A stretch of DNA of 64,000 nt from positions 23,893,839-23,957,838 of the forward strand of contig CM049316.1 of NCBI GenBank assembly GCA_026874595.1. Direction: 5' to 3'. Made by a program: the position numbers and the translations under genes. Within the stretch, counting starts at the first letter, position 1, and each line of letters begins with the position of its first letter. Positions 1-13,568 of the stretch are shown here, piece after piece. The notes under the pieces are model-generated. The model was given only the letters and a program-made list of their open reading frames with translations. It made no database searches and was not told where the DNA came from. The stretch is from Sipunculus nudus (taxonomy: Eukaryota > Annelida > Sipuncula > Golfingiida > Sipunculidae).

Positions 1-420
1 AATTTGAAACAGTTTTCCACATCAGGCCAATGAGAAAGACATTAAAGACAAAAGTGACAATGATGTCAATGCAAGGTCAGTGGACTGACGGATGAACAGA
101 CAGCTTGGGTGACCAGAATAGCCCATCAGGGCTAAAAACAGCCTTTCTGAGATGGCCACAGAAAAGTTGTGCCACTCTCAGTTATAGCATACAGATAAAC
201 CACACAGCTCAATTCACAAACGCATCTGGATTTGATCAGTGTACAGGACAGGTCCCTTGCCACAGCAAAGCTGTGAGTACAGCAGTCAGTTAGACATGAA
301 TACTCAGCCCATATGATAACAGTAACCCTTACAAACCTGACTGCACATACAGGCCTTACTGACCAGCAGAGAAGCAACACATGAAGATAAATCATAAGAC
401 ACTACCTATCCTATATATGT

Positions 421-872
421 ATATACTGTGGTTGGCTTCATATTCGAGAGGCTAAAATTTTGATTTTTTTTTTCATTTTGATCGTTTGCAAGGGTTATTT
501 TTTTAATTGCATCAGAATCTATGAAATCTAACTACAGTATTTGCATTTATTATAAATTAATAAAAAATCCCACAATGTCTCACTCGTTTCCTTTATAGTA
601 ATCATATAATGACCTGTTTCAGAGTTGGATGTTTTGACAATTATTGCTTGTTTGCATGATCAAGTTATGATACCATTCACACATCATGCTTCTGATTAAC
701 AAACCATGTTTCCAGAGGTATAACTGATGTGTTTGATGCAGATGCATCATACCCTCTTGTTTATCCTAGTTTACAGGGTATCTTACTCCCTAGGGATTCA
801 TATTCGCGATTTTTTTCGATTTGCAAATGTCACAAGATTAAACCCTTGCGAACAAAAGGCAACCACAGTATA
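421..872. mobile_element. MITE-like element with inverted ends ACTGTGGTTGSCTT
   Basis: The left end (421-437) reads TATACTGTGGTTGGCTT and the right end (856-872) is its inverse with one mismatch, giving an element of about 450 bp with TA at its borders. Inside, both halves carry the CGCGA/CTTGCGAA-type text known from short transposon relics of marine invertebrates. No coding capacity. Confidence 0.6.
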
Positions 873-876
873 CTGA

Positions 877-905
877 CAGAGAGAGAGAAAGAGAGAGAGA
901 GGGGG
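877..905. repeat. (GA)n microsatellite ending in a short G run
   Basis: An imperfect GA repeat directly abuts the inverted-repeat element at 421-872. Confidence 0.8.
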
Positions 906-1548
906 GACATAAAACTTCAGATTCTGTAGTGCTGCCGTTTCATGAACATCACCAGCACTGCAGGGCTGTGTATTAAAACAGCAATCAGGAGTAACAGATA
1001 CAGATGGCTGGAATAACAGCACTGAACTGTCAACCCCAATGATCACTACCATCAGGCATGGTGTGAGGGGGCCATGTGGCTGGGGGTATAAGAAAACAAC
1101 AAGAATGTCTTAATGGTACAAACATTGAAAACCACACATCCCCGCTGAGAAACAGAATCCTCTCTACTACCATAATGCTCTGGCCTTGTGTCATGCTGAG
1201 ACATCAATTACATCTGATCACTCTATTCTTTCATGATCCTGCTAACATTTGTGGATTAGGGCAAGGTCATCCCAAAGTGTTCCTCCTGCTTCTACTTACA
1301 GAAGAAATGGGTAAATGGCCACCAAACTCTCTCCGCAGAAAGATTTGTACCTTTAGACTGTCTTCGGAGAACTTTCATGTTGTATTTGGATGACCTTTTC
1401 TGAAACCCCTCATAGAGGCTGCCATTTTGCAAACAGACTAAAACCTGGATGTTGCAAGTTACAAGTTGGAATGAAGGGTTTACTGCTAGTAAATTAAATT
1501 GGTTGCATTTTTGTATAACTTATTAAAACTGATTATGACTGCAGCCTA

Positions 1549-2086
1549 TTAGCCCATATGAATGGACTCACCAATCATATTTTTTTTAATGACTGGCGCA
1601 ATTAATGTGGAGTCCATAGATTGCCCCTGCAATTATCTATGATTATAAAACTTGATCCATACACAACTGTGCAATTTAACATATTTCCATTGATTAATGA
1701 TCAGTGCATCTATATGTATTGACTATTGGACTAGTGAAAACATTATGTTCTATTCTCAGCACTTTTTTGCACCCTGTATGTGAAAATATGTGCATACTAG
1801 GACAAAGACCGGAAGCATTAAACAAGTCTTCTGACAAATGCAAGTTGTCTTCTAGGACGTTTATGCTTCAGTTGCCTCTGGACAAATAAATCAGTTACTG
1901 ATGTTAAAGGTGCACCATACTTTCCAGAATGATTTTGTTTTAATTACAGGCCTTGCAACATATAACATAATGTAAACATTGGTATGTTACAACCACAGGA
2001 AATATTGTAATTCAATTTCCTTTCTAAGAGTAACTGATCATTTCATGCATTAATCCCAACCAACCTTTAGGTGGGTCAGCAAAGCA
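1549..2086 (+). repeat. Dispersed repeat, copy 1 (about 540 bp)
   Basis: The stretch aligns along almost its full length with 33776-34305 in the same orientation. Shared landmarks are the GGAGTCCATAGA block, the TTTAACATAT block and TTTCCTTTCTAAGAGTAAC. No long open frame is preserved. This copy has about 3 CpG; the other has about 7 or more. Confidence 0.8.
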
Positions 2087-2087
2087 A

Positions 2088-2298
2088 CAGCCTATATGCA
2101 CAAGCAAAGAAGTAAATTTTTCCCATTTTATATCCTGTTACAGATACAGACCAATATATGCAGCTTATATGCACATGGAAAGAAGTAAATTTTTCTCATT
2201 TTATATCCTATTACAGATATAGGCCAATATGTACAGCCTATATGCACATGCAAAGAAGTCAATTTTTCTCATTTATATCCTGTTACAGATATAGGCCA
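2088..2298 (+). repeat. 73-bp minisatellite, 3 units
   Basis: Units start at 2088, 2161 and 2234, each beginning CAGCYTATATGCAC and containing GAAGTMAATTTTT and TATCCTRTTACAGAT. It begins exactly where the dispersed repeat at 1549-2086 ends. Confidence 0.85.
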
Positions 2299-3087
2299 AA
2301 AAAAAAGTGGCCAAGACAAAATCATCTGAGAACAACATGATACTGAACTTGAGCAGCAGACAAGTGACAGCAAGCTGGTTGTTACTTTGCCCTTTCAGTG
2401 TGACCATAAAGAATTGTTCCTAATAAAATCAACCAACTTTCTACTGTTCTAGCCATACAAAACAGGGTGACACTGGAAGATATGTATGATTATTACTATA
2501 ACAGCATTACTTATTGAACCTTAATGTGAATACTGATCTATATATATAGCAGGTTTTACAGAAATATGACATGTAAAATAATCAATGAACGGTCATTGGT
2601 CATTTTTTTGCTTTCAAGCATCACACAATTCCTAACACAACTTCTACCATTGTATGGTTGTAAAAATCTGGTTTTCACTTTATTGCAAGTACCACGTAAC
2701 CAAGGAAGCAGATTAAATACCAGGAAGTACAGATTATAAATTCTGATAAATATACCATACCAGTATGATAATGTACTATCTGTTATAATATGTGACTCTG
2801 GGCAAACAATGCTCAGTTGACTACATGTGATATAGGAAGTTTAAATGATAATGATCCAATGATAAGGATGGTTAAAATTATGAGTTGGTCTGGATCATAT
2901 CCAAGAGTTTGAGGCATGTTCATACACAGCTTGGGTATAAAAGATCCGTCTAGAGATGAATAAGATCATCTACCCAATGTTACACCAGTGTCAAACAATG
3001 TTACCCTGATGCCACTTCAAGTCAGTCCAAACGTAAACTTAAACCCTCCAGATAAATCAATAAGGAAACACACCAGCAGCAGTTCCA

Positions 3088-3200
3088 GCTTGTCTTGCCC
3101 CCCCCTCCTTTTCTTGAACTTAAACAACCTTTTTTGAGGGTTTCAACACATACTAACTTTCCTTAACCCCCCCCCCCCCCCCCACCCACCCACCCTCTCT
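3088..3200 (+). mobile_element. Fragment of the poly-C element family (see 63604-63819)
   Basis: A CCCCCCTCC run, the block AACAACCTTTTTTGAGGGTT and a second poly-C run (about 3168-3183) occur in the same order and spacing as in the complete element at 63604-63819. The AGCGGATCC termini are missing here. Confidence 0.55.
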
Positions 3201-4560
3201 AGATCAGAGTTTGACTTTCACTTTTGAAAGAACTTGTCCACATGGCAAACTGCCTATTTTACATTTACTTGCCCTGTATGAAATTTCACTTGTCCTACAA
3301 TACTTAATGATCACAACCACAAATTCACAACTACAAAGTGTGTTCCATATAATTGTTTTGCATGAATTACTGCAAATTAGACAAGAAATGTGTTTCAATT
3401 TTTTTAATTGTATTTCTCTTAGATAACTGTACATATTACGAACAGAAAATTTAAGTAAATGAAGTTATTTAAGTATGATTTAATTTTTCAAAAATGAAAA
3501 TGACTAAATGAAGATTAGTTAAAAATTAGGGCCTTTGGTTAATGGTATATGTATGTATGACCAACTTGCCCTTTCTGTGCAGATAAATGACAACTTTTGG
3601 TTGTCCAACCACCGTTTTCTATAAATTTTACTTGCCCCGGGGAAGCAGTTAACCTTTAAAATACTGGGCCCTGCTCTGTACCAGAGACAGTGAAGATTTG
3701 ATTTGTAACCAGAATCATGACAGCTTGAACTGAGAACAGGGAGGAATGAAGAGCTGACACAGTGAGGGTTGTGTGGAGCCCAGCCTGGGATCATGAAGAC
3801 ATGCAGCTTACTGACAGTCTAACCCTCAGACAGACCTGTATTGAAAGCTTGGGCAGACACATGACTGTCAAAGATTCTCTGTAGCTATCTACAATGTAAG
3901 GTGGCCATGCTGCACAAATATTGTCAGGAGATGTAGGTTTATTGATTTTAATATTGGTAAAGTCATTTTTGACGAGTAACTTAATTAACATTATTATGTA
4001 AACATTTTGCTCAGGGGAAATTATTGGGTCGGTCCCAGATTCAAGCCCATGTTGGTGGCACACATGTCTGGCATTCCATCCGCTTGACACTAGAAAAGCA
4101 AGCTTCACTACAGAGACAGTTAATAACACAATATAATAACACAATGACTTTTGTTAAAAGCTGTCTAGCTATACAGATTTTTTATTGCAAAAAGTCCCAT
4201 TTGATTCAGCTGTCCAATTAACTATCAGATGACAGCCACTCTGACTGACTCAATGGGACATGATGGTACATGCAGCACCACCTATCTTCCAATAGCTGAA
4301 TTAACCTGCATCCAGGGTATCAACTGGAACATTTACACCATTGTCAAAAGTACAGCCATTCTAAGCACCCACAACTGCAGCAGAACAAGTCTCAAAGTAG
4401 TCTGCTTTGGATCTGCACTGTAGATTGCTTATAAAAGCCTTAATCGTTTTATTCAATACATCATGATTTTGTTGTCCACACTTGGTTCGCAATCCAATAT
4501 AGGCCTGCTGCGGAGCACTCCCTGCTGGGGTAGCATGAAGGGTAGCAGTCAAGGCCGCTC

Positions 4561-4740
4561 ATTGAAGCTGGACTGATTTGGACTAGAAGCGGATTTCCCT
4601 GTAAGCACTAGAGACCGGTTTACTGGAAACAAGACTACTGTGGACCGTCTTTCAAGCTGACTACAGTAAACTGAACTGGTCTAGTGCGGACAGAGTAAAC
4701 TGATTCAGATTCCGGATTATTTGCTAGTGCAGATACAGCC
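4561..4740. repeat. Imperfect foldback sequence
   Basis: The segment at 4605-4625 is an imperfect inverted copy of 4664-4687, sharing GCACTAGA and TTTACTG, and the motif AGTAAACTGA recurs at about 4666 and 4707. The patch is CpG-richer than its surroundings, which suggests a recent insertion. Ends and target duplication are not resolved. Confidence 0.45.
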
Positions 4741-6240
4741 TTAGAGAGTGAATAACAATGACAGTGAATAAACAAGGTACCAAGAATTGTTTCAGATAAA
4801 GTGACATTGGCTGAGGTTATGCATTGGTAATTATGAATTTATGAATAATCTGAAACATCTTCATTATGTCCCTGTCATCCAATACATAAAACATGGTTAT
4901 ATTATAATCTTTCTTTTTAAAGAAACAGGTCATATGATACTCTTGGTATGTACATCATTTATAAAGACAAAGGAAAATCTGATGCCCTAGCTAAAATTAC
5001 ATATTCTGCAGTTAGCAATGTCACACGCACTCAAATTTACCTGTCAAATTTTTGCATGGCCAATTCTTTGTGCTGTTTAGGGGAAGTTTGAACTCTGGTC
5101 CTGTTTAAAGCGCAATAGTCTGATAAGTAAACAGTATCAATCCTTATATAATTTAAGGATTTATGTGTGGTAAAAAAAAGTGTTATTCCACCCTAAACTT
5201 TGCAGATACATGTCCCCTTAATTCCCACCAACAATTTCCACTGGCAGATTCTTTGCCAAGAAGCCTGTATTTTCGTGTTGCATTCCTGCACCCTTATCAA
5301 ACCCTGACAGTTCATGGGGCTAACACTTTGCATACAAACTAAAATCCACATCTCACAGTAGCGTGCCAAAATTCTCAGTATGCCTCGAGTAACTTAAAAT
5401 TAAATTCTGAATGAAGCCATGAATGATATAATATATATATGACTTTCCATGTAAAGCAAATGCTACAAAATTCTACACCATTCAATTTTACAACCTTTTT
5501 TTTCAACCACAGACAGTTTCTACCACTAGTCTACCATTCACTCCTACAGGTACTGTACTGACAGCAAAAATAGCCCACTGCTACTAGATCTTTGATAACT
5601 TTGAAATATGTCACCATGCACAGTTTCCTTTAATCACAGATCTATTTGCATCTTGCTATAACTTCCTCTAACATTTATGTAAACAGTAGAAGCCACTGTG
5701 TATACACACCATACCAGCTAAGGTGGCTGTTATTCAGGACATACAGAAAACTGGGTCTGTAGATCAAACAGCAGGTCACAAGTTTACAACACACACTGCA
5801 ACTGATGAAACAGGAGATGAACACCACTGATACAGTGAAAAATCACATACCTGACACTTACGGTAGTGTACATACAGAATATGATATTCCCAGGGGTCAA
5901 GGCTGTGTGGTGAATTAGGGTGAGAATATAGTACAGGAATGCCCTATGCTTGATCAGTAATACAATTATTATTTCTGCACTGTCTGTGGCTGAATAAGGA
6001 TTAGGAATAAGGATGCCAGTTGAGCTGAAGCCTGGGCCCAAAAATTAATAAACAGACAAAAATTGGTGTTTGAAACAAATGTTGTTTGTGGAGTGTGGTA
6101 TAGTGTAATCCTTGTGACCCCAAGATTGTGAGTTGGTGTAATGTTGTTATGTTCCACACTTAGAATACTACACAAAATTTTCATAACAAGGGTGTGCTCT
6201 CTCCATCAAGGAGTGAATGGGTACCTGCCATGGGCATAGG

Positions 6241-6256
6241 AGGTCATTTGAGGTCA
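6241..6256 (+). promoter_or_regulatory. Perfect DR4 nuclear-receptor motif
   Basis: Two exact AGGTCA half-sites are separated by TTTG, the DR4 arrangement bound by thyroid-hormone- and LXR-type receptor heterodimers. It is intronic and no function is shown by sequence alone. Confidence 0.35.
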
Positions 6257-8429
6257 AAGGAGACAATTTTTCTGCAACTTTTACTTGCCTCTGGCAAGTG
6301 GTTAATTGTAAATGCCGATCCCTCTGAGGTTTTAATCACTGCAATCTGTGATTGACATAACTGAACCAAATCACTTCACATACTTCTGATAGTGTCTGGA
6401 TGATCTCTCGGGTTACAAAACCCTGCATTGTGTTTTTTGTATTTTTTTTTATGAGAATGAAACATATCTGCATTTTGTACCTTTGGTAAGCACAGCTGAC
6501 ACCTGACATGCTGCCATATTTTTTTCTAGGGTAACAATATGAAAGATCACAATACAAATCGATGAGCTTTGCTACTTTTATAACTTTATAACTGGGTGCA
6601 CTGAAGTAAAGCAATCTTTGAACAGGTGAACAGGTGTGAACAGTTGTTCACCTACAATGAAATCTGTGAATAGAATCCAAGTAACAATAACCCTATATTT
6701 CTTGATGAACTAGCTGCATCATTCAAACATGGTTAGGTGAATTTGTGGTTAACTAGGCTTTAATGATCAATGGTTTATATCCATGCACAGACTTGCAATT
6801 TGTTCAGCTTAGCATTCTAAACCACTTGCCAGGTCTAAGCATGCTCTTGGCATAAACCTATTCAGGGTTCGAAATACTTCATTTGAATTGTTTACCTTTC
6901 CAGTGGAAAGGCATAAATCTTATTTTGTCTTTCCGCAGGAAATTTTGCATTTCTGCTACAGTTGCAGCCTATCATCATATCAAACTTTCAAGCATTAACT
7001 TCTGTGTTCACATTTCTAAAGAACAGTTAACCTTTGTTGTTATGACTCTGTGTCTGAAAGGCTAAATCCAGAAATCTTTTTGTTATGTACACTGTGAATG
7101 AATATTGCCATGTACAACATAACAAATTGGCCAATAACATATTTCCTTTCAAAGTAGGAATGGGGCTGGGTTTTAGGACTGATACTCATCTCTATTATGG
7201 CCCTGCTTCTCTGCAAATCATAGAGCTCCACAATTTCATCAGTGCTGTGAGGCCATAATATTGCGGGGTTCCAGGGCAGATGGGTGTTTCCAAGTTACCC
7301 TAATATTTTATTTCCATGTATTTTTCATTTTTGTTATGTGGGAATCTGAGAGTTCACCTTTCCAACAGATGGGTGCAAAATGATAAATGCCTTTCCAAGC
7401 ATGTGTTTGCAAGTCTGAGACAGGCGGAAAGGTGTTTTTATGACCCCTACTATTTACTGTCATATACTCGTACTTCATGATGATGCACACTGCAGTATTT
7501 TAGTTGGTCAAAATTTTGTGATATATAATTTGAAATTTTTAACCATGGTTTGTTTTCAGTGATCTCACCAGAAACAAACTGGTTTTCATTACATGAATAT
7601 TATACATTAATATAATTAATGTGGTTGCATTTTTGTTGATATGAGTTACAAATTTACGATATTCATGAATGGTTTAATTATAGCGAAAGTAAAACATTTA
7701 TGAATAAGATTCCTTATCTACACATGTGAATACATTTATATTTTAGCCTTTTTTGTATCTAATGTTACTTATATATATGCCTGCACCATGGCAAATCAAG
7801 TGAATGATATTATTAATTACTTTGACCTTTAATATTATCTTCCTGTAATGAACAAGTATTTCCACTCATTCAATGCATGCTTCCTGTGGTCTTTCAAAAA
7901 TTGTTAAGATAATTGTTGTTTGTAAAAGAAAAAAATTTCAGAACCAGAAATGATACATCTTCTTTTCTGAAGTTGTCCTATAACAGTCACACTACATTTA
8001 CAGTTAGTGACATGGTTAATGAGGCAGGCAATGTATTACCACCAGTTACAGAAAAGGCACTAATTTTAGGTATTTTTTAGGAAACAGATCATAAATGGTT
8101 AATAAATTAAATTTTAAATATGTTCAAGTATAAATCAACGGGGGAAAAAACTGAGCATCAATGGTTATATTGCAAAGTTAAAAGGGGTTGAAGAAACTGA
8201 ACACAAAATTGCAAAAAAGAAAAACAAAGTTGGGAAACAAAAGGATAAATGGAGAAAACTTGGAAATAAACTGTGGATACAAAACAAATTATAAAAGGGC
8301 AGGGAAGAGAGAGAAGAATGTAATAAAGAAAGAGCTGCACAACAAAAACATATGCAATGTATGTTCATATCATATATGATGTACACATGTATATATGTGT
8401 GTACTAATGTGAATAAAAAACACAAATAA

Positions 8430-8463
8430 TTAACCCTGTGAATTTGAAGGCAACCACAATATA
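8430..8463 (+). mobile_element. Single end of the element family at 421-872
   Basis: TTAACCCT followed by AAGGCAACCACAATATA matches the right end at 841-872. No partner end is seen nearby, so this is a decayed fragment. Confidence 0.45.
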
Positions 8464-10904
8464 TTAAGGTTACTTCCTTCTAATACTGGTTATAGTGCAG
8501 ACAATTTTTTTAACAACTGACCTGTCAGATCATGAGATCACTAACTTGGTCACTGTATTTATGACAGCTCAGCTGGGCTGAACAGCTTTCCTATTCATGA
8601 AGGTTCCTTTTATTTGATTGATTAAAACCCTGTGGTGAATATTTTCTAGATATAAACCCATCAAAAATATATACAGCCACATTGCATTCATTAAGACAAG
8701 ACAGTATCAATTCCTTGGGATGTATCATTTGGGGGAAGTCTGACAATTAACTTGGAATGTAATATTTGTGGGAGATGGACGATGTCAGAAATGGAGTCTG
8801 GGAGAACCATAATAATTTTATCTAACTATAGAAAGTTATGGATTTTGGCCATTGTTAATCCAAATCTGTTCCAGAACATCAAACCTTTTTATGGCTACAA
8901 CAGCCGGATTTTACAAAATAACAAACAGTAACCTTGAGTGAGATTAAATGCAAGTCTTGCAGCACCAGATAAGCAGAAAAAAAATATGTGTGAAAACAAA
9001 ACTTGATAAACATTTCTCCAGTTGTTCATACATTATTTTATCACGGAATTGCCAGGAGTTGCTGGAAAATGAATTTCAGGCAATGATACGCAAGGTCAAA
9101 CAGTGTAATGTCAAGAATTCACAGTCTGGCAATGTGTTACAGCATGGTTATGAATCTGCAGCAGCAATAAAACCAGCAGCAAGACTGAGCTACCAGGCCA
9201 GAGGACTGTAAAATCAGCATTAATGACAGGCTGTACAAGGGTAAACAATGACTTTATGAAACAAAACAAACCAACCATTTTATCTACTTAGTATGACAAT
9301 ACTGCTTTTAAAATTTGTTGGGCAATACAGATATTGGAAAATCAAACTGTAGTCCATTCCACTATTCCCGTCCACCTGATTTTTTGGTGATTATTTCTAT
9401 TATAAAAACACACGTACTTGCAAAACAAAACCTGTCATTGAGAGAGTAAAACTCTAAAAGTTTATTTTGAGATTTTTTAGATTTTGCATTCGAAACTAGG
9501 GATCAACATTAAGGATTAACCATGGTGGTAGGGCAGTCAAAGTTGGTTCCTACTTTCAGGACTTGTAAAACATAAACCTCTCACAAGGGCCTGAATCTAA
9601 ACTTATCTTAAGTTAGCCATTTACTTTCTTGGAGAACTGAAATCATATTGTAAAACCTCTATCTTAAATTACCTTTATATTAATCTGTATATTTTTAAGA
9701 AACAAACATTTGAACATTTATTGTAGCAAATTTTCATGTATGTGGAATACGCTTTCTGTGTTTCTGGTTGCGACCAATGACTTTGAAGGATAAGTCAAAT
9801 TCATGTACTGCTAGACAGGCTAGATGTTGCTGGCTCTACAAGGCAAGTACTTTCAAATGTTAATGTCAAACCCTGGAAACTAGTTGGTTCAAACAAGACA
9901 CATTTCATTCCATAGTTCACTGTCTTAACTACTAGCCTGTCATACCCTGGTCACAATATTTTTCATATGTGCCAAAATGTTTTGACACCACCTCTCTGGT
10001 CAGTTTTCAAAACAGTTAATTCAATTAGTTTTGTTAATGAGTTTGAAAATGCTTTAAATATGTGATTGTGCAAAATATTTTGGATTTGGTTCCACAACAT
10101 GTGAAAGACATACTGGGTCTGAAAGAGCCAGGCAGCATTGATTGCCACATGTTTGTACTATGTTGATAGCGAATTTAAGTGGCCCTTGAGGCATTTCATT
10201 TATTTAAACAAAGCTAAATATGCTTGGCATTATCACGACTTTGCTCCATAATACAAGTGACCACCTGCATGCTACCAAAAATGTGAGCCAATAAAGTGTT
10301 AATAATATAAAAGCAAAAACAAGTATTGCCCTCTTGAGCATACTTGCAATATTTCCTGCAAGACACATAACACATTAAAAGTAAGGTCAAAGTAAAATGT
10401 ACTTTAAGTGTGCATTAAGGTGCTTCCTTGACTACCTATTACCCATGAACAAAAAAAAGCATATAGATCTTCTTGTTGAATTATTTACACATCTCTTCTA
10501 ACAGAGAAATACACTTTAGCTCTGCTTCAATCAATACATTTAGTGCACTGCAGTTAAGTATGCTAGAATTGTGAAGTTTTATTGGTTACCATGGTGACTC
10601 AAAAGTAGCTTTTGACTTTAATCATAAAATGTGATTATATATACAGGTACATTTAAGCTTACTTTGTTCCTGTTAGTGGTGATTCAAATTATTGATTATA
10701 TCAATACTTGGTCATTTTCTTTCATAATCAACCAAATCTATTGCATTTTTTGAAAAATCGATTACAAATGATTATGTATGCACATGCAAAGTAGTCTTAT
10801 TGCCCAGAAAAATTTTCTTATCTTATCGGAGGTATAGAAAGACAGGACACAAAGTAGCGGTAATCATTAAAACTGAACCTTGTGCAGCAAACTAGTGTCA
10901 ACAG

Positions 10905-10918
10905 CCCCCCCCCCCCCC
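10905..10918. repeat. Poly-C run
   Basis: Fourteen uninterrupted C bases. Confidence 0.9.
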
Positions 10919-12539
10919 ACCTCAAAACTTTCAGCATGACGTACAAATCAGACTTTAAATTTAAATTCCAATAAATATATTATTATTTAATTTTATTATA
11001 ATAATTATATTTCTATATGGCAAATTTAGGGAAACAGAAAAGTTATATAAAATAATGATAAATAATTGGTCATCAGCAATTTTTCTTCTTTCAATCATCA
11101 TACATGATTTCACAAAAAATTTCTACGTCTAGTTTCTTCAGTGTTCCAGTTGCATCAAACGTCAATCATTTTTGTTGTTCCACAGATATGTCGCTCAATT
11201 TTCATTGATCTTTTTTTTTTGCATTTTAGAACTAGGTCCTTACAAATTTTGTTAATTTGTGATTTTGCCTCAATTCCATAAAAAAATTCTTAAAGATATG
11301 AAAAAGGGGGTACATTTGTTATTTATAATAGGACCATTTCAAGACCAGAAGTGAATTTTGTATTTTTCCTGGCAATTAAGGCAGCAATATTCCATGAATT
11401 TGGTCTCAACCAGGTAAAATTTAAAAAAAAATAAAACAGAATTTGCTCATTCGCACATTTTTTCCTTTTTATTCAGTAGAACAAATTATTTTGATGTGGC
11501 CTTAAATACATTAATTTACATTTAACTAGCACATCACCCATTCTTGTTTTTGGGACAGATCAATGCAATCCAGTCTAGAAAGGCTTCTCATAGGCTGAGT
11601 TCATCCTCCAGTTATCATAGATTCTGTTAAATGGTGCTGTTCTGGACCCTTGCTAAATTTCCCAAATAATGTAAAATTTAATATGTGGGAAATGCCCTCC
11701 CCCCTTTTATCTACACTTAATTGGCATTGTTTCTGACAATCCAAGACCAAAAGCTGGCATTCTGGGTTTGAGGCCAAAGAGGAGTTCCTTAACAATGATC
11801 ATTTGGCACCACCATACTTTATAATTTAGATGTCTCACAGACACAACTTAGGTTCCAACAATCACATGCATTGGGCCATATTGTTTCACGGGCCTTTAAT
11901 AAACTTGGTCTGTGTACATAATATGGACTATTAAATAAGCTAACAAAGTAATTTCTAAATTAATATGGGAACTGATGGCAGATCCAAACCTGCATGTTGA
12001 AATATAAGAAGCGAATATATAATAACCTAAAATTAACCTAGCTTGATAGTAACAAGATAAGAAGTACAACTATGTTTGTTAGATGCATCATTACATTTTC
12101 CTCACACAGTATTTAAGCAAACATTCTCATACATAATAAATTCATTAAGTAAATACTCCCATTAATTATTTAATTCTATAAACATTATTTTGTTAAGCCC
12201 TAACTCACCAAAACCTTGATCTAGGTGTTTTGGCAAAGTGGTGGTTAATATTATCCTTGTCCTGTTTTGTGCCAGTTGTTGTTTTGACAAGGGTGTATCA
12301 TATGTTATCCATCTCAAACTTTTTTATACTTGGCTTTATGACATAACTCTGCCACACAAGTTGCTGGTTTAAGCACCAGCTTCATGTAACATTAATGTCC
12401 CCCAGATGTTGAGATGTGTTTGCCAGGTTACATTAACATTTCTAAACATCAGTGTGTGAGCTTGTGGTGTGTATATATCATGGGAAAATTGAGGATCTGA
12501 GAAGATAAAGAATTCTTTTCTATGAGCAGCTACGTTTTC

Positions 12540-12740
12540 TTCAGTTCAGAAATAATTTAAAGAAAGAGTTTCTTTTTGAAAAAGAATCAAGATACACAGG
12601 TATTTTAATGATAAACTGAGAATTAAAAGTTGGCATAAAATGATTTCTGTCCCTGGGATAAAAGAGAATTCTAATTTTTGAAAGGTTTGAATATCAAAAT
12701 TCCAGTCTCTCCGGAAATAATGCCAGAATTCTGAAACTGA
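12540..12740 (-). repeat. Inverted relative of the sequence at about 28500-28690
   Basis: Read on the minus strand, this stretch follows the plus strand of about 28500-28690: GGAGAGAC, AGAATTTTGA, TTCATGCCAA-type and CTGAACTG blocks appear in the same order. It therefore belongs to the family of the foldback element at 28278-28875. Confidence 0.55.
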
Positions 12741-12793
12741 AATGATGAGCACAAGCTGAAATGATGAGCACAAGCTGAAATGATGAGCACAAC
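12737..12793 (+). repeat. 19-bp tandem repeat, 3 units
   Basis: Three consecutive units of CTGAAATGATGAGCACAAG, the last with one change, followed by a partial unit. It lies at the edge of the repeat relative at 12540-12740. Confidence 0.9.
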
Positions 12794-13300
12794 CTGAAAT
12801 TATCAAGGGTCTGATATGAGGGGCTCAAACCCTGCATGGAAAATATCTAGATCGAGATGACAAAGTATCTGTAAAAGTTGGATGTTAACCAATATTGTTC
12901 CTGTGAATTATTTTAAATGTAAATGTGTCTTGAAAATCACCCGTAGGCATTGTAATATTGCTGCCCTAGATAATATACATAACGAATAACATTCAAGACC
13001 ATGCTGAAAGTTCAGGTAGTGCCACTTTTCCAGAACCCACGGCTGGTATGATTGACATCATGGTTCATGCTACACAGATCTACATATGTTTACATGTTTG
13101 AAATTCTAGTGGTAAACAGTGTTGCAAAACCCACTTAAAATACTCATTTCAAATTAATCAGAGATTTTCACACTCCTGTCCTATGAGTCAAATTTCAATA
13201 AAATCCACTAAAGTGTTCTTCAGGTGTTGAAAACAACATGCTTGCTTCACACAAGGGTCATGAAATATACATGGGCATTTCATATACAGTAAATGATTGT

Positions 13301-13318
13301 GGGGAGGGGGGGGGGGGG
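13301..13318. repeat. Poly-G run
   Basis: GGGGA followed by thirteen G bases. Confidence 0.9.
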
Positions 13319-13568
13319 AATATTAACATATGCATGAGAGCACACAATGATTTATTCATTTTGCAGATAGTGCAGCCAGCTAGCATAGTGTAAGTCCCTA
13401 CATCCCATTTAATACATTATGCTAGTTTTCAAAATATCATGTCTGAACTGCAGAGATGATATTATAAGAATGCCCCAATTTTGAAAAGACTACTATAGGT
13501 GCCAAACAATAATTGAAATGTTGTTAGAAACCACACCACTAGTGTCCCCTGTAACCATATATCCTTAA

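Noticed and set aside
3791-4144. 117-codon minus-strand frame as a gene
   Set aside because: Its composition is typical of translated intron, it is within intron 2, and it shows no motif or splice context.
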